From Haloarcula sebkhae (lineage in GTDB: Archaea; Halobacteriota; Halobacteria; Halobacteriales; Haloarculaceae), in contig NZ_BMPD01000002.1 in the NCBI RefSeq assembly GCF_014647415.1, positions 124,001-188,000 on the forward strand: a DNA stretch of 64,000 nucleotides, given 5' to 3'. Every line of letters begins with the position of its first letter. Position 1 is the first letter of the stretch. Both the position numbers and the translations under genes were made by a program. The notes beneath the pieces are model-generated. The model saw nothing but the letters and a program-made list of their open reading frames with translations. It did not search any database and was not told the origin of the DNA. Positions 52,237 to 62,834 of the stretch are shown in pieces.

Positions 52237-52463
52237 TACACGCAACTGTTCTCTCCCCAGCATAACAAATCTGGTGCCACCGTGACACGTAGTCGGTTCC
52301 ATACCAGTGGTCGCAGCCGGTTACTAGTATCTATCACTTGCTACAGTCGTCGAAAACGAGGCGGGCGAACGTAATGGTGCACTATGCCAGTTCCCACCCG
52401 CCTCAACGGAGGGAAACGGCCAAGTTATTTGTTTGTTATGAATCCGTCTAAACTTGTGTTGCC

Positions 52464-53054
52464 TCAGTCGTCGGCGGGAATGGGCTCGCCGTGAGATACG
52501 TCGTCCCCGAGCAAGGCCATGAACTGCGCAAGCCACTCGGGGTGGTCGGGCCAGGCCTGGCCGGTGACGAGGTTGCCGTCGGTGACCACTTCGTCGACCC
52601 ACGAACAGCCGGCGGCCTCACATTCGGCGCGACAGGCCGGGTACGATGTCATCTCGTAGCCGTCCAGTACGTCGGCGGCGGCGAGAATCTGCGGCCCGTG
52701 ACACAGTGCCGCGACCGGTTTGTCCTCCTCGAAGAAGTGCCGTACCGCGTCCAGCACCTCGTCATACGTCCGGAGATACTCGGGGGCGCGACCGCCGGGG
52801 ACGACGAGTGCGTCGTAGTCGCTGGGGGTCACGTCGGCCATCGTCGCGTTCAGGACGAAGTCGTGGCCGCGGGACTCCATGTAGGTCTGATCGCCGCGGA
52901 AGTCGTGTATCGCTGTCTTGATCGTCTCCTCGGCCTCTCTGTCGGGACACACCGCGTCGACCTCGTGGCCGACCATCTGCAGCGCCTGGAACGGCACCAT
53001 TATCTCGTAGTCTTCGCCGAAATCGCCGACGATCATGAGGATGTCTTTGCCCAT
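52464..53054 (-). CDS. DJ-1/PfpI-family protein
   Basis: 196-aa protein of the DJ-1/PfpI superfamily (peptidase- or chaperone/deglycase-like). Seen: MIVGDFGEDYEIMVP, VVPGGRAPEYLR and the nucleophile elbow AALCHGPQILAAADVL with the conserved Cys-His pair. Start ATG 53052-53054. Size and motifs are like PfpI. Exact activity cannot be told. Confidence 0.88.
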   Translation of the reverse strand: MGKDILMIVGDFGEDYEIMVPFQALQMVGHEVDAVCPDREAEETIKTAIHDFRGDQTYMESRGHDFVLNATMADVTPSDYDALVVPGGRAPEYLRTYDEVLDAVRHFFEEDKPVAALCHGPQILAAADVLDGYEMTSYPACRAECEAAGCSWVDEVVTDGNLVTGQAWPDHPEWLAQFMALLGDDVSHGEPIPADD

Positions 53055-53120
53055 TGGGAACACCACTGATAGCTACGGTCGCCGTCGAAATAAAGTCGCA
53101 GGTGAATTACCAGTTTCGTG

Positions 53121-53915
53121 TCACACGTCCAGCGACGCAAGCACTTCGTCGATGTCCGCCAGTGAATCGATGACGTAGTCTGGCGTCACGGCGCTCCGTT
53201 CCAGCGACCGTTCGTTGGACACGCCGGTCCGGACAAGGACGGTTGTCATGCCGTTCCGCTCACCCATTGCGATATCCGTCTCCAACCGGTCCCCGACGAT
53301 GAGACAATCCGCCGGCGCACAGTCCAGTCGCTCTAGCGCCGCCTGAACAGCAATCTCTGACGGCTTCCCGAGAATCCGATCCGGGTCCCGCTCGATGACG
53401 CCGGCGACGGCGTTGATTATCGCCCCGGAACCGGGGACCGGGTCGCCGTCTTCACCGGGGAACGTCCGGTCCGGGTCGGTCCCGAGAAAGACGGTATCGT
53501 CGTCGATAGCCCGGAGCGCGTCGACCATGTCGTGGTAGTGGAAGTCATCCGTCCAGGAGGCCAGTAACACGTCAGTCTCGGCAGGGTCCTCGACCAGCCG
53601 TGCCTCTGTCTCCGTGACCATACTGCGGAGCGGTCCACTCCCGATGACGAACACGCCGTCACCCGCATGGGACCCGTTGAGATACTCACGGGTGACGACA
53701 CCGGAGGAACAGGCCTCGCCCTCGCGGGCGTCGATACCCATTCCCCGCAACCGCTCGATGTACTCGCTCCCGTCGTGGATTGGGTTGTTCGAAAAAAAGC
53801 AGACTCCCAGGCCGCGCTCCCTGAACACATCAATTGCCGACGCCGCCCCCGGCAACAGCGTGTCTCCGTGGTACACCGTTCCATCCAAGTCGATAATGGC
53901 CCCCGCGACTGTCAT
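53121..53915 (-). CDS. HAD-superfamily IIA phosphatase (NagD-like)
   Basis: 264-aa phosphatase. Motif I IDLDGTVYHGD (Asp nucleophile), motif II in FFSNN, motif III GKPSEIAV with Lys, and motif IV VGDRLETDIAMG. Cap insertion between motifs II and III is type IIA (NagD / p-nitrophenyl phosphatase). Substrate probably a sugar or nucleotide phosphate, unknown. Confidence 0.9.
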   Translation of the reverse strand: MTVAGAIIDLDGTVYHGDTLLPGAASAIDVFRERGLGVCFFSNNPIHDGSEYIERLRGMGIDAREGEACSSGVVTREYLNGSHAGDGVFVIGSGPLRSMVTETEARLVEDPAETDVLLASWTDDFHYHDMVDALRAIDDDTVFLGTDPDRTFPGEDGDPVPGSGAIINAVAGVIERDPDRILGKPSEIAVQAALERLDCAPADCLIVGDRLETDIAMGERNGMTTVLVRTGVSNERSLERSAVTPDYVIDSLADIDEVLASLDV

Positions 53916-53951
53916 TACCACTACTCGGAACCCGCCAGTGAAAAGTCCGTC

Positions 53952-55337
53952 TCAGTCGTGTAGTTCCACGCCTGTCACTTCAAAGCACGCCCCGCCGCTG
54001 TCGCTCTCGGTCAGTGATACTTCCCAGCCGTGGGCCTCAGCGACCTGTTCGACGATAGCCAGGCCGAACCCGGTTCCGTCCTTTGTCGAAGAGTACCCCA
54101 TCTCGAACACGTCCTCGGCGTCGCCCTCGACACCCTCCCCGTTGTCTGCGATGTAGAAGCCGTCGTTGGACTCCAGCAGTCCGATCTCGATTTCGACGTC
54201 GCCATCGTTGTGTTCGATGGCGTTCCGGAACAGGTTCGCCAGCAGGTCCTGCACGCGCCCGCTGTCAGCGGCGAGTTCCGTGCTTGACTCGACCGACATG
54301 GATGCCTGTTCGGCCTCGATCCAGGTCCATGCGGTCGACGCTAGCGTCGATAGTTCCGTCTCCTGTGGATCGCTGACCGTCTGGCCTTGCCGCGCCAGCG
54401 TGAGTACGTCCTCGATGATACAGCCCATCCGGTCCAGCGATCGGTCGATCTTGGCGACCAGTTCGGCCTCCTCGCTATCGTCTGGCTCCGTGAGCAGGTC
54501 GACCGCGCCCTGAGCGACGTTCAGCGGGTTCCGCAGGTCGTGGCTGACGACGCTGGCGAACTCTTCGAGCCGCTCGTTCTGGCGTTCCAGTTCCCGCTGA
54601 CGCTCGACGCGTTCAGTGATGTCGCGTGAGACCAGCTGGAAGGTATCCGACTTGCGATGGCTGTCGACGGGGATATACTGGTTGTGATAATGTCGTCCCC
54701 CGACGGCGTCCTCGGAGCGTGTCGCGGTCCCGTTTTCGACCGCGCTCTTTCCGGCTTCGAGACGCTGGTTGGCCGCCTCGCTGTCCATCACTTCGCTCAA
54801 TTGCTGTCCGACGAGCGCGTCGGCGTCGGCACCCAGTCTGCGTGCCATCGAGGGGTTCACTGAGAGGATAGTCCCGTCAGTCGTCAGGTGAACGATACCG
54901 TCCGGCGAGTCCGACACAAGCGATTCGAACTTCTTGCGGGTTCGCTCCTGTGAAACGACGTTCTCGATCCGGTTTGCAAGCCGACCGTACTGCTTGTCTT
55001 CGACGACTTCGAGCTTCAGGAGGTAGTCGGCGACCCCCGCCGCAATAGCCGCGCTTGCCGTCTCTTCGTCCCCCCGCCCAGTCAGCAGAATGAACGGGAT
55101 AGAGGGGTTTGTCTCCCTGATCGCCTCAAGGAGCTCCAGCCCGTCCATTTCGGGCATTTCGTAGTCACTGACGACGCAGTCGAACCCGCCCCCGTCGAGC
55201 CGTTCCAGCGCTTCCGTAGCGCTGTTCGCAGCAACGGACTCGATGCCGTGTTGTTGGGTGAGCGTGTCAGCGGTCATCTCCGCGAAAAAATCGCTGTCGT
55301 CAACAACAAGCGTTCGTATATTAGTTTCAGATGTCAT
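53952..55337 (-). CDS. Hybrid receiver-PAS-histidine kinase
   Basis: 461-aa signalling protein. Domain order: N-terminal receiver (VVDDSDFF; phospho-Asp in VVSDYEMPEMDG; Lys in YLLKLE), PAS domain (about 135-245: LVSDSPDGIVHLTTDGTILSVN), HisKA with the phospho-His in VVSHDLRNPLN, and HATPase (NLFRNAIEHN; DNGEGV; GFGLAIVEQV). An autophosphorylating kinase whose N-terminal receiver accepts signals from another kinase. No other signalling gene is adjacent. Confidence 0.9.
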   Translation of the reverse strand: MTSETNIRTLVVDDSDFFAEMTADTLTQQHGIESVAANSATEALERLDGGGFDCVVSDYEMPEMDGLELLEAIRETNPSIPFILLTGRGDEETASAAIAAGVADYLLKLEVVEDKQYGRLANRIENVVSQERTRKKFESLVSDSPDGIVHLTTDGTILSVNPSMARRLGADADALVGQQLSEVMDSEAANQRLEAGKSAVENGTATRSEDAVGGRHYHNQYIPVDSHRKSDTFQLVSRDITERVERQRELERQNERLEEFASVVSHDLRNPLNVAQGAVDLLTEPDDSEEAELVAKIDRSLDRMGCIIEDVLTLARQGQTVSDPQETELSTLASTAWTWIEAEQASMSVESSTELAADSGRVQDLLANLFRNAIEHNDGDVEIEIGLLESNDGFYIADNGEGVEGDAEDVFEMGYSSTKDGTGFGLAIVEQVAEAHGWEVSLTESDSGGACFEVTGVELHD

Positions 55338-55417
55338 ATGGGCGGCAGGGTCCTTATCCTCCCAACGGTCTGTCCGTACTTATATTTCAAGGGAGCCAGA
55401 TTGCCCGCTGGTCCCGG

Positions 55418-56092
55418 CTATGGCGGCACCGGTGGGGCAATCGAAACTCGAAGCCCAGGACTGTGATGGACTAACGGCTCTGCCTCGCAAGCAGATATGT
55501 CAACCAGTGAGAGGACAGATCCGGTCACGGTAGCGTCAACGCGGTCGAGTCGCCACGGATCGTGACCGACGCTGCCGACGAGGTGCGTCCCGAAACGACC
55601 GGTCGTGAAGTATCGCTGTCGGTCGACGAGGAAGGAGGCCAGCGAGTCCGGTGGAATCGCCGCCGGGCCACCACTGACTGTGTACCGGCATTCGAACAGC
55701 CGTCGCTCCCCGGCGTCAAGGACCCGCCGACGGTCGGCCGTCGGGATCGTTCGCGGGACGGCATCACCAACCGTGATACGAAACAGCTCCGAAACCGCTG
55801 TCGCTGTCCGTCTGTCGTCACCGAACAGCCCTAGCACACAGACCCCGCGTTGGCCGGTCGGGCCGCGGACGTAGGTCCGAACCGTGAGCAACTCCGACGG
55901 TCCGGCGACCTCGATACCGAACGTTTCGACACGGTCAACGGTCGCCGCGACGGCTGACACCCAAGCGTCGTCGTCGGCTGTCTCGACGGTGAGCCAGTCG
56001 GGGACTGTCGCCTGCACCGCTGTCTCGGAGACCGGCCAGTGACAGAAGCAGACGTCGTCGAGCGTGACCTGCAGCGGGCGGAGGGCGACCAC
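55418..56092 (-). CDS. DUF2071 (YqjF-like) protein
   Basis: 224-aa protein of the DUF2071 family. Start GTG at 56090-56092. Seen: CFCHWPVSETAVQATVP, LTVRTYVRGPTGQRGVCVLGLF and a C-terminal domain. It resembles the neighbour upstream (CFCHWP / GFMHWPV; LRTYV), a tandem paralogue 22 bp away. The less conserved core suggests divergence. Function unknown. Confidence 0.76.
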   Translation of the reverse strand: MVALRPLQVTLDDVCFCHWPVSETAVQATVPDWLTVETADDDAWVSAVAATVDRVETFGIEVAGPSELLTVRTYVRGPTGQRGVCVLGLFGDDRRTATAVSELFRITVGDAVPRTIPTADRRRVLDAGERRLFECRYTVSGGPAAIPPDSLASFLVDRQRYFTTGRFGTHLVGSVGHDPWRLDRVDATVTGSVLSLVDISACEAEPLVHHSPGLRVSIAPPVPP

Positions 56093-56113
56093 ATCCTCAC
56101 TGAGGCCGACACG

Positions 56114-56818
56114 CTAATCAGTGTACTGGGCAACCGCATCAAGCCGGTGAAGCCGCCCGGCAGTCACCGGAATCTCGGCGCAGTAGTGAACGAGCGGGTC
56201 CCCGTCGGGCCTTTCGAACCCCGACGCGGCGAACAGCCCGTTCGTCCGGATATCTGCCCGCCCACGCTGGAGCGGCCACGGTTCGTGGTCGATGTCGGCG
56301 TAATACACCGCTCCGTCGTCGCTCGCGGCGTAGAAGCGGTACCGCTCCACCAGGAACGATTCCACTGACCCCGGTTCGGGTGACGACGGCGGCTCAGTCG
56401 GCTCGTAGGTGGCGTGGAAATCCGCCGGGGGCGCACGCGAACTGGTCCGGCGACTCCGGAATTCGACGCTGTCGCCGTCGGTCCGGATCTGCATCGACGC
56501 CCGGTAGTAGGACAGTTGGAACAGCTGCCGGGCCAGCGTGACGCTGAGGCGGTCGTCGGCGTCGAGGTTGTAGAAGTACACCCCCGGCGTCCCGTCAGCG
56601 ACTACGTAGGTCCGGAGATTGAGCTCGCCAAAGGACCGCCCGATCGGACTGCCTCGCGGTCTGATGTCCGCCATCTGGAACGGAACCACACTGAGCCACG
56701 CCTGCCCGTCGTACGTGTCGACATTGAGCCCGTCCGGCAGCGTCGATTGGACACTGTCGGGCTCGACCGGCCAGTGCATGAACCCCACATCCCGCCACGT
56801 CATCGTCAACAGGTCCAT
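56114..56818 (-). CDS. DUF2071 (YqjF-like) protein
   Basis: 234-aa member of the same family: GFMHWPVEPDSVQSTLP, WLSVVPFQM, NLRTYVVADGTPGVYFYNLD, which carries the conserved core better than its paralogue. DUF2071 proteins are thought to bind small ligands; no enzyme activity is established to my knowledge. Lies divergent to the macro-domain gene. Confidence 0.82.
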   Translation of the reverse strand: MDLLTMTWRDVGFMHWPVEPDSVQSTLPDGLNVDTYDGQAWLSVVPFQMADIRPRGSPIGRSFGELNLRTYVVADGTPGVYFYNLDADDRLSVTLARQLFQLSYYRASMQIRTDGDSVEFRSRRTSSRAPPADFHATYEPTEPPSSPEPGSVESFLVERYRFYAASDDGAVYYADIDHEPWPLQRGRADIRTNGLFAASGFERPDGDPLVHYCAEIPVTAGRLHRLDAVAQYTD

Positions 56819-56937
56819 ACCTGTCTGTAGGACCAGACGGGTTTCTGCCTGTCGTGGGGCGCGATGACAGACAACAATGAGTGCTGTCTGGCCGTGTCGG
56901 CACTAAAACTTTCACCGTCCCACTCCCAGCATCGCGT

Positions 56938-57438
56938 ATGGAGTTCGAGGTAATCCAGGGCGACATCGCTTCACAGTCGGCGGACGCACTGGTCAACGCG
57001 GCGAACACGAGCCTGCGGATGGGCTCCGGCGTCGCCGGGGCGCTCAAGCGTGCGGCCGGGTCAGGACTGGACGACGAGGCCATCGCGAAGGGACCGGTCG
57101 ACCTCGGCAGTGTCGCCACGACCGACGCGTACGACCTTGACGCCGAGTACGTCATCCATGCCGCTGCGATGCCGCCGGGCGGCCAGTCGACCGCCGAGAG
57201 CATCCGCGACGCGACCCAGAACACACTGGCGGAAGCGGACGCATTGAACTGCGAGTCGATAGTTCTCCCGGCCATCGGCTGTGGAATCGCCGGGTTCGAT
57301 TTCGAGGAAGGTATCAGAATTATCTGCACGGTCATCAACGAATATCAGCCCGAATCCTTGAGGGACGTGCGACTCATCGCCTACTCCGACGACGACTTCG
57401 CGGAAATGGAACGGGTCGCGGCCGACGTTCTCGACTGA
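56938..57438 (+). CDS. Macro-domain ADP-ribose hydrolase
   Basis: 166-aa macro-domain protein that hydrolyses O-acetyl-ADP-ribose or removes ADP-ribose from proteins. Seen: VIQGDIASQSADALVNAAN, GSGVAGAL (phosphate loop), VATTDAYDL, and the second diphosphate loop AIGCGIAGFDFEEG. ATG at 56938 places GDI at residue 8 as in the family; TAAAACTTT near 56904 would be its TATA box. Complete and stand-alone. Confidence 0.91.
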   Translation: MEFEVIQGDIASQSADALVNAANTSLRMGSGVAGALKRAAGSGLDDEAIAKGPVDLGSVATTDAYDLDAEYVIHAAAMPPGGQSTAESIRDATQNTLAEADALNCESIVLPAIGCGIAGFDFEEGIRIICTVINEYQPESLRDVRLIAYSDDDFAEMERVAADVLD

Positions 57439-57445
57439 CTATCCG

Positions 57446-57739
57446 CTACAGCAGGTGTATGCGTCCGGCACGCCACTCCCAGGCGAGTTCCAGTGCGATC
57501 CAACAGACGAGCCATACCGTGGCGAAACTGAACACCAGCCACGTCGATCCGAGGTAAGCCGTGGTTCCAGCGACGGACTGAAACCACGGATACGCCTGCA
57601 CACCGACGACAAGCGTCGCGACGAGCCCCAGTATTCCGGTCACGTAATGCTCGACTGTGTTCCCTATTGAGCAGACACAGGCGTCACTGCCAGTAGTCTC
57701 CTCGAGTGTCTCGCTGCCCGGTCCCCGAGCGTTGGTCAT
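57446..57739 (-). CDS. Small membrane protein, unknown
   Basis: 97-aa protein with two helices (ILGLVATLVVGVQAYPWF; WLVFSFATVWLVCWIALELAW) after a hydrophilic N-terminus with CVCS. Convergent with the macro-domain gene, 7 bp between stops. No family recognised. Confidence 0.66.
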   Translation of the reverse strand: MTNARGPGSETLEETTGSDACVCSIGNTVEHYVTGILGLVATLVVGVQAYPWFQSVAGTTAYLGSTWLVFSFATVWLVCWIALELAWEWRAGRIHLL

Positions 57740-57873
57740 TGTTACCTTTCCTCAATCTAGGTCTTTATCTCACTGCATATTAACCATTTCGGCGGGATAG
57801 ATCGCTGTCTATACTGGTTTCAGGACACTCGCTCGGGGCGGCGACACTCCAAAGGGGCGTACAGCCGACAGTG

Positions 57874-58851
<978 letters not shown>

Positions 58852-58894
58852 GCTCGGGTTCGCGTCCGCGCTGGCGAAAAAGGTTCGGCGTCGG

Positions 58895-59983
58895 TTACAG
58901 CGACTCCGCCGCGACCCGACCGATGTACAGTCTGGCGGCGGCGTAGCCGGCGACCGCCAGCAGGACCGCCCCGCCGACGTGGCCGTAGGTCAGTAGGGTC
59001 GGACTATCGACCGCAAGCTTCGCCACCGTCGTTGCCGGGTGTTCCGGAAGGATGACGGCCCCGCCGAAGAGCACGAGTGTGAGTACGGAGAACAGCAACT
59101 GCGCCGGGCGACGGTTCTGGAGCGTGATGCCCAGCACGACCCCGAGCGTCACGACGACGACGGTGACTGCGGTGATGAACAGCAGAATCGCCGCTGGGTT
59201 CGAAACCGCGATGCCGTTCGTCGACAGCAGCGCGAGCCACATGAGCGCCTGTGCAGGGGCAAGCAACACCATTCCGAGGGCTTTCCCGTCGATGATGTCG
59301 AGCAGTGACACCGGAGCTACGCGGAGTAGTTCCATCGTGCCGCGTTCGAGTTCCTCGGTGACAGTGTCGACGGCCACCGAGCCGCTGATGAACGGCGGGA
59401 GGAACAGCAACAGCGGAATCAGAATGGTGTAGGTGAACCCGAAGTACTGGCTCGCGCTGACGGTGTCCGGGAGCGGCACGGGCGGCTGGTCGAGGTACGG
59501 CGTCCGCTCCAGTCGCTCCTGCCGCTCCAGCGCATTGAGAACCCGCCGCACCTCGACGACGATGAGCGTCGACCGGATGCTTCCTTCCGGCACGACAGCG
59601 GTGACCGCTATCTGCTCCCCTGGCCCGCGTGTCGACGGCACGTACTCGCCGCGCAGGATCGCATCGACCCGGCGCTGGTCGAACGCCCGCTGTGCGGCGG
59701 CCTCGTTCTCGAAGGCGGTGACACTGGTCCCGTCCTGTTCAGCGGCCGCGGCCTCCAGTTCCTCGCGGGCGTCGCCGGTAACGGCCATCTCTACCTCGCC
59801 GGCTGCAACCGAGCTGGGGTCGTACAACGAGGTGAGGCCGACAACGAGGAACGAGGAGAACCCCGCGACGAACAACTGGATGAGCAACGCCAGCACGATG
59901 GTCTTCTCGCGGGACAGCGACCGCACGTCTCGCCGGGCGACGACGACTCGCGGGTCGCGCCAGAGGGGGCGATCATCAGACAA
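58895..59983 (-). CDS. ABC-2 type permease
   Basis: 362-aa membrane protein with one N-terminal helix (VLALLIQLFVAGFSSFLVV), a large extracytoplasmic loop of about 120 residues and five C-terminal helices, as in NatB/ABC-2 exporters. The likely start is TTG at 59981-59983 (MSDDRPLWRDP); it overlaps the preceding gene by 8 bp. Third gene of an operon with an ATPase and a permease-PrsW fusion. Confidence 0.82.
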   Translation of the reverse strand: MSDDRPLWRDPRVVVARRDVRSLSREKTIVLALLIQLFVAGFSSFLVVGLTSLYDPSSVAAGEVEMAVTGDAREELEAAAAEQDGTSVTAFENEAAAQRAFDQRRVDAILRGEYVPSTRGPGEQIAVTAVVPEGSIRSTLIVVEVRRVLNALERQERLERTPYLDQPPVPLPDTVSASQYFGFTYTILIPLLLFLPPFISGSVAVDTVTEELERGTMELLRVAPVSLLDIIDGKALGMVLLAPAQALMWLALLSTNGIAVSNPAAILLFITAVTVVVVTLGVVLGITLQNRRPAQLLFSVLTLVLFGGAVILPEHPATTVAKLAVDSPTLLTYGHVGGAVLLAVAGYAAARLYIGRVAAESL

Positions 59984-61871
59984 GGGTACTCACCACCGTG
60001 AAGTTGTAGGCGAAGTGAATCACGATAGCTACGGTCAGCGCAGCGACGTAGGCCCGTCGCCCACGACTCGCGCCGACCGAGGAGATGGCTGCCGTCACCG
60101 TGTGCAACGCCAGCGGCAGCATGAACAGCAGCCCCGCAACCCACAGCGGGAGGCCGGCGGGCAACGTTGCGCCCTGTAGAGCCGCTTCCCCGATAGGGAG
60201 ACTTTCTAGATCAGAGAGTCTGGCGATAAGCAGCCCTTTCTCCCCGATGAAGAAGCCGAGCCCGGAGAGCGCACCGACGCCGAGTGCCGACCGGAGCGTC
60301 CGCTCGTAGCGGGCGTGTTCGTAGCCGGCGTAGACGTGCAGGCTCTTTGCCAGTTCCTCGATGACGACGATGACACCGAGCACGAGCACGATACCGAGCG
60401 ACTGGTTCGTCCCGAAGACGTTCAGCGACACCGAATCGAGGACAAACAGGAACGCGATGGCCGCCAGTTCGGCGACGATGACCAGCGGCAACAGGACGAT
60501 GCTCATCTTCAGCGCGCTCCGGCGAGAGTTGATACCACCGGCCAGCGCATCGAGCACTTTCAGCGGAATCGGTCGCTGGGTGAACATGTCCTCTTCCCGG
60601 TAGAGGCCGGCTCCCAGACCGAACAGCACCAGCCCAGTCAGCAGCGGCGGGACCGTCGAGAAAACGAATGACGAGAGCCCCACGGACTGGCCAGTCAGGT
60701 CCAACACGACCAGCGTCAGCGGCGAGATGAGCGCGATGGGAGTCACGTCTGTAAAGATAGCCGGGACGAACGCGTAGGAGGTCAGCGTCACCGTTATCGT
60801 CACCGTCACGAAGGTGAGTTCCTTGAACGAGCGGGCGAACATCGCCCCGCAGAACGTCGCCGAGAGGAAGAGGACGACGAGCGGGACCACCGCCAGCACC
60901 GCGACGTAACTCCCCGCCGGTGCGATATTTCCGAACCGTAGCGCCGCGGTGATGAGCGCCGCCACACCGACAGCGCCCGCAAGGTACGGAAGCGTCTTGC
61001 CACCGATGATATCGCCCCGCGAGACCGGCGTCACCAGCAGGAGTTCACCCCGGCGGTTCAACCGCTCCGAGAGCATCGACGAGCCGTAGGCCTGGATGAC
61101 GAAGTTCATCGGCACGATGTAGAGGAAGGCGAGCACGAGCGACTCGAAGGGGAACGGCGGCGAGATGTCCGACGGGGTGCCACCCTGTACGTCACCAGTC
61201 AAGCGCGCGCCGATAGCGCCGAGGTTCGCGCCGCTACCGCCAGCGGTTCCGCCGTCACCGCCGCCGCTCGCGGCTGACCCACCAGTACCACCCGTATCTG
61301 AACCGTCACCACTGCCACCGGTACTCGATCCACTCCCGTCTGAAGCGTCGGAGCCCCCGGCAGAGGGACCCGACCCGTCACTGCCGTCGCCGCTCCGGGG
61401 GTCAAGCTGGCTGCTCCCCGACTGTTGCTCGTAGACAAGCGTCACAGAAACGGGGAACGCGGCGGTCTGGTTGTCGTCCCGAGCGAGTGTTCGGTCGTTA
61501 TACTGCGCCGTGCTGTCGCGGAGTTCGGTGAGCGCGGCCCGCTCCTTGGCTGTTCGCGGAACGCTCTGGAGCTGGGTCCCACGATACAGGAGTTCCTGTT
61601 GGCGCCGTTCGATGGCTGCTGGGTCCGGCTCACGGATATCAAAGGTCGAATCATCGGCCGCAACGCCGTAGTACGGGCTGCTCTCGTCGACGCCGATCCG
61701 GTAGATGCCGTCGTCCATCCCCGCACCGGCACCGCCACTGACGGCTATCGCGGCGACCGCCCCCATCGCAACGAGGGACAGCGCCATCACAACGATGGTC
61801 CGTTTATCGACGCCGCCGGCGTTTTTTGTCATCTCCCACTTCGCGACGCGCAGGAGCGTATCCAGTTGCAT
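59976..61871 (-). CDS. ABC-2 permease fused to PrsW-type intramembrane protease
   Basis: 631-aa protein. Residues about 1-425: ABC-2 permease with N-terminal helix, an extracytoplasmic part holding a Gly/Ser/Asp-rich linker (about 150-214) and a helical bundle. Residues about 455-631: a PrsW-like module with E505-E506-x-x-K509, GFFIGE (F540, E544), H590 and the final VIHFAYN (H619). These are the key residues of the PrsW family of membrane proteases. It starts directly after the TAG of the ATPase gene. A protease tied to an exporter points to processing of an exported or membrane peptide, as inference. Confidence 0.82.
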   Translation of the reverse strand: MQLDTLLRVAKWEMTKNAGGVDKRTIVVMALSLVAMGAVAAIAVSGGAGAGMDDGIYRIGVDESSPYYGVAADDSTFDIREPDPAAIERRQQELLYRGTQLQSVPRTAKERAALTELRDSTAQYNDRTLARDDNQTAAFPVSVTLVYEQQSGSSQLDPRSGDGSDGSGPSAGGSDASDGSGSSTGGSGDGSDTGGTGGSAASGGGDGGTAGGSGANLGAIGARLTGDVQGGTPSDISPPFPFESLVLAFLYIVPMNFVIQAYGSSMLSERLNRRGELLLVTPVSRGDIIGGKTLPYLAGAVGVAALITAALRFGNIAPAGSYVAVLAVVPLVVLFLSATFCGAMFARSFKELTFVTVTITVTLTSYAFVPAIFTDVTPIALISPLTLVVLDLTGQSVGLSSFVFSTVPPLLTGLVLFGLGAGLYREEDMFTQRPIPLKVLDALAGGINSRRSALKMSIVLLPLVIVAELAAIAFLFVLDSVSLNVFGTNQSLGIVLVLGVIVVIEELAKSLHVYAGYEHARYERTLRSALGVGALSGLGFFIGEKGLLIARLSDLESLPIGEAALQGATLPAGLPLWVAGLLFMLPLALHTVTAAISSVGASRGRRAYVAALTVAIVIHFAYNFTVVSTLV

Positions 61872-62774
61872 CTACTCAGTGTCCTCCTCGACGTACCGCG
61901 TGCCGCGCGTGCCGGCCTCGGCGACGTTGAGGAACACCTCCTCAAGGCTGGATTCCTCTGTTCGTATGTCGACCACGTCACCACCATTGGCCTCGGCCCG
62001 CTCACGCGTCTCCTCGACGGCGTCCATGCTCTCGACGACGCGCTTGTAGGACCCGTTCTCCTGCACCGCGTCGGGGACGTCGACGGTCGTGTAGACGTGA
62101 TACCGCGTGTGGCCGTACTCGGCTTGGAGTTCTTCGAGATCGCCGCGGGCGACGATCTCTCCTTCGTTCATTATGACGACCCGGTCACAGATAGATTCGA
62201 CGTGAAAGAGATTATGGGCCGAGAAGACGATGGTTTTCCCCTCTTTCGCCAATTGTTCGGTGAACTCGATGACGTAGTTCGTCGTCAGCGGGTCCAGCCC
62301 CGACGCCGGTTCGTCGTAGATGAGCACGTCAGGGTCGTTGATGAGCGAGCGGGCGATGGCGACCTTCCGTTTCATCCCCTTGGACATGTCGCCGAGCTTC
62401 CGGTCGCGGTGTTCGAGTTCCAGTTTGTCCAGCGTGTCGTGCATCCGCTCCTCGGCCACGTCCGGGTCCACGTCGTAGAGGTCGGCGAAGAATTTCAGAT
62501 AGGAGATCGGCGTCATCTCCTCGTACAGTGGCGATTCCTCGGGCAGAAAGCCCAGTTGCTGGCGCATCTCCGCGGTTTCGGTGTCGAGTCCCGCTATCTC
62601 GGCGGAGCCACTCGTCGGCTCCAGGAGGCCCGCGAGCATCTTCAGCGTCGTCGTCTTGCCGGCCCCGTTCGGCCCGATGATACCGAATACCTCGCCGCGG
62701 TCGACCGAAAACGAGCTGCCCTGTACAGCGACGAAACCGCCGTACTCTTTCCGAATGTCCCGGGCGTCAATCAT
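61872..62774 (-). CDS. ABC transporter ATP-binding protein
   Basis: 300-aa ATPase. Walker A GPNGAGKTTT, Q-loop LPEESPL, signature MSKGMKRKVAIARSL (non-standard LSGGQ), Walker B LIYDEPASGLDP and H-loop FSAHNL. NatA-like. Its TAG is followed immediately by the ATG of the permease-protease gene, so the three genes are one operon that would export a peptide, sodium or another substrate. The C-terminus has a mixed acidic tail. Confidence 0.93.
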   Translation of the reverse strand: MIDARDIRKEYGGFVAVQGSSFSVDRGEVFGIIGPNGAGKTTTLKMLAGLLEPTSGSAEIAGLDTETAEMRQQLGFLPEESPLYEEMTPISYLKFFADLYDVDPDVAEERMHDTLDKLELEHRDRKLGDMSKGMKRKVAIARSLINDPDVLIYDEPASGLDPLTTNYVIEFTEQLAKEGKTIVFSAHNLFHVESICDRVVIMNEGEIVARGDLEELQAEYGHTRYHVYTTVDVPDAVQENGSYKRVVESMDAVEETRERAEANGGDVVDIRTEESSLEEVFLNVAEAGTRGTRYVEEDTE

Positions 62775-62834
62775 CTGCCGATTGGTTGTGGGTGAACTAA
62801 CCTATACCTTGGCTCCGGCCTATTGCTTCTGATA

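Noticed and set aside
56595-57338. 247-codon minus-strand frame
   Set aside because: Runs antisense across the macro-domain gene; composition not protein-like.
61425-62795. 456-codon plus-strand frame
   Set aside because: Antisense to the ABC ATPase and permease-protease genes, both with full motifs.
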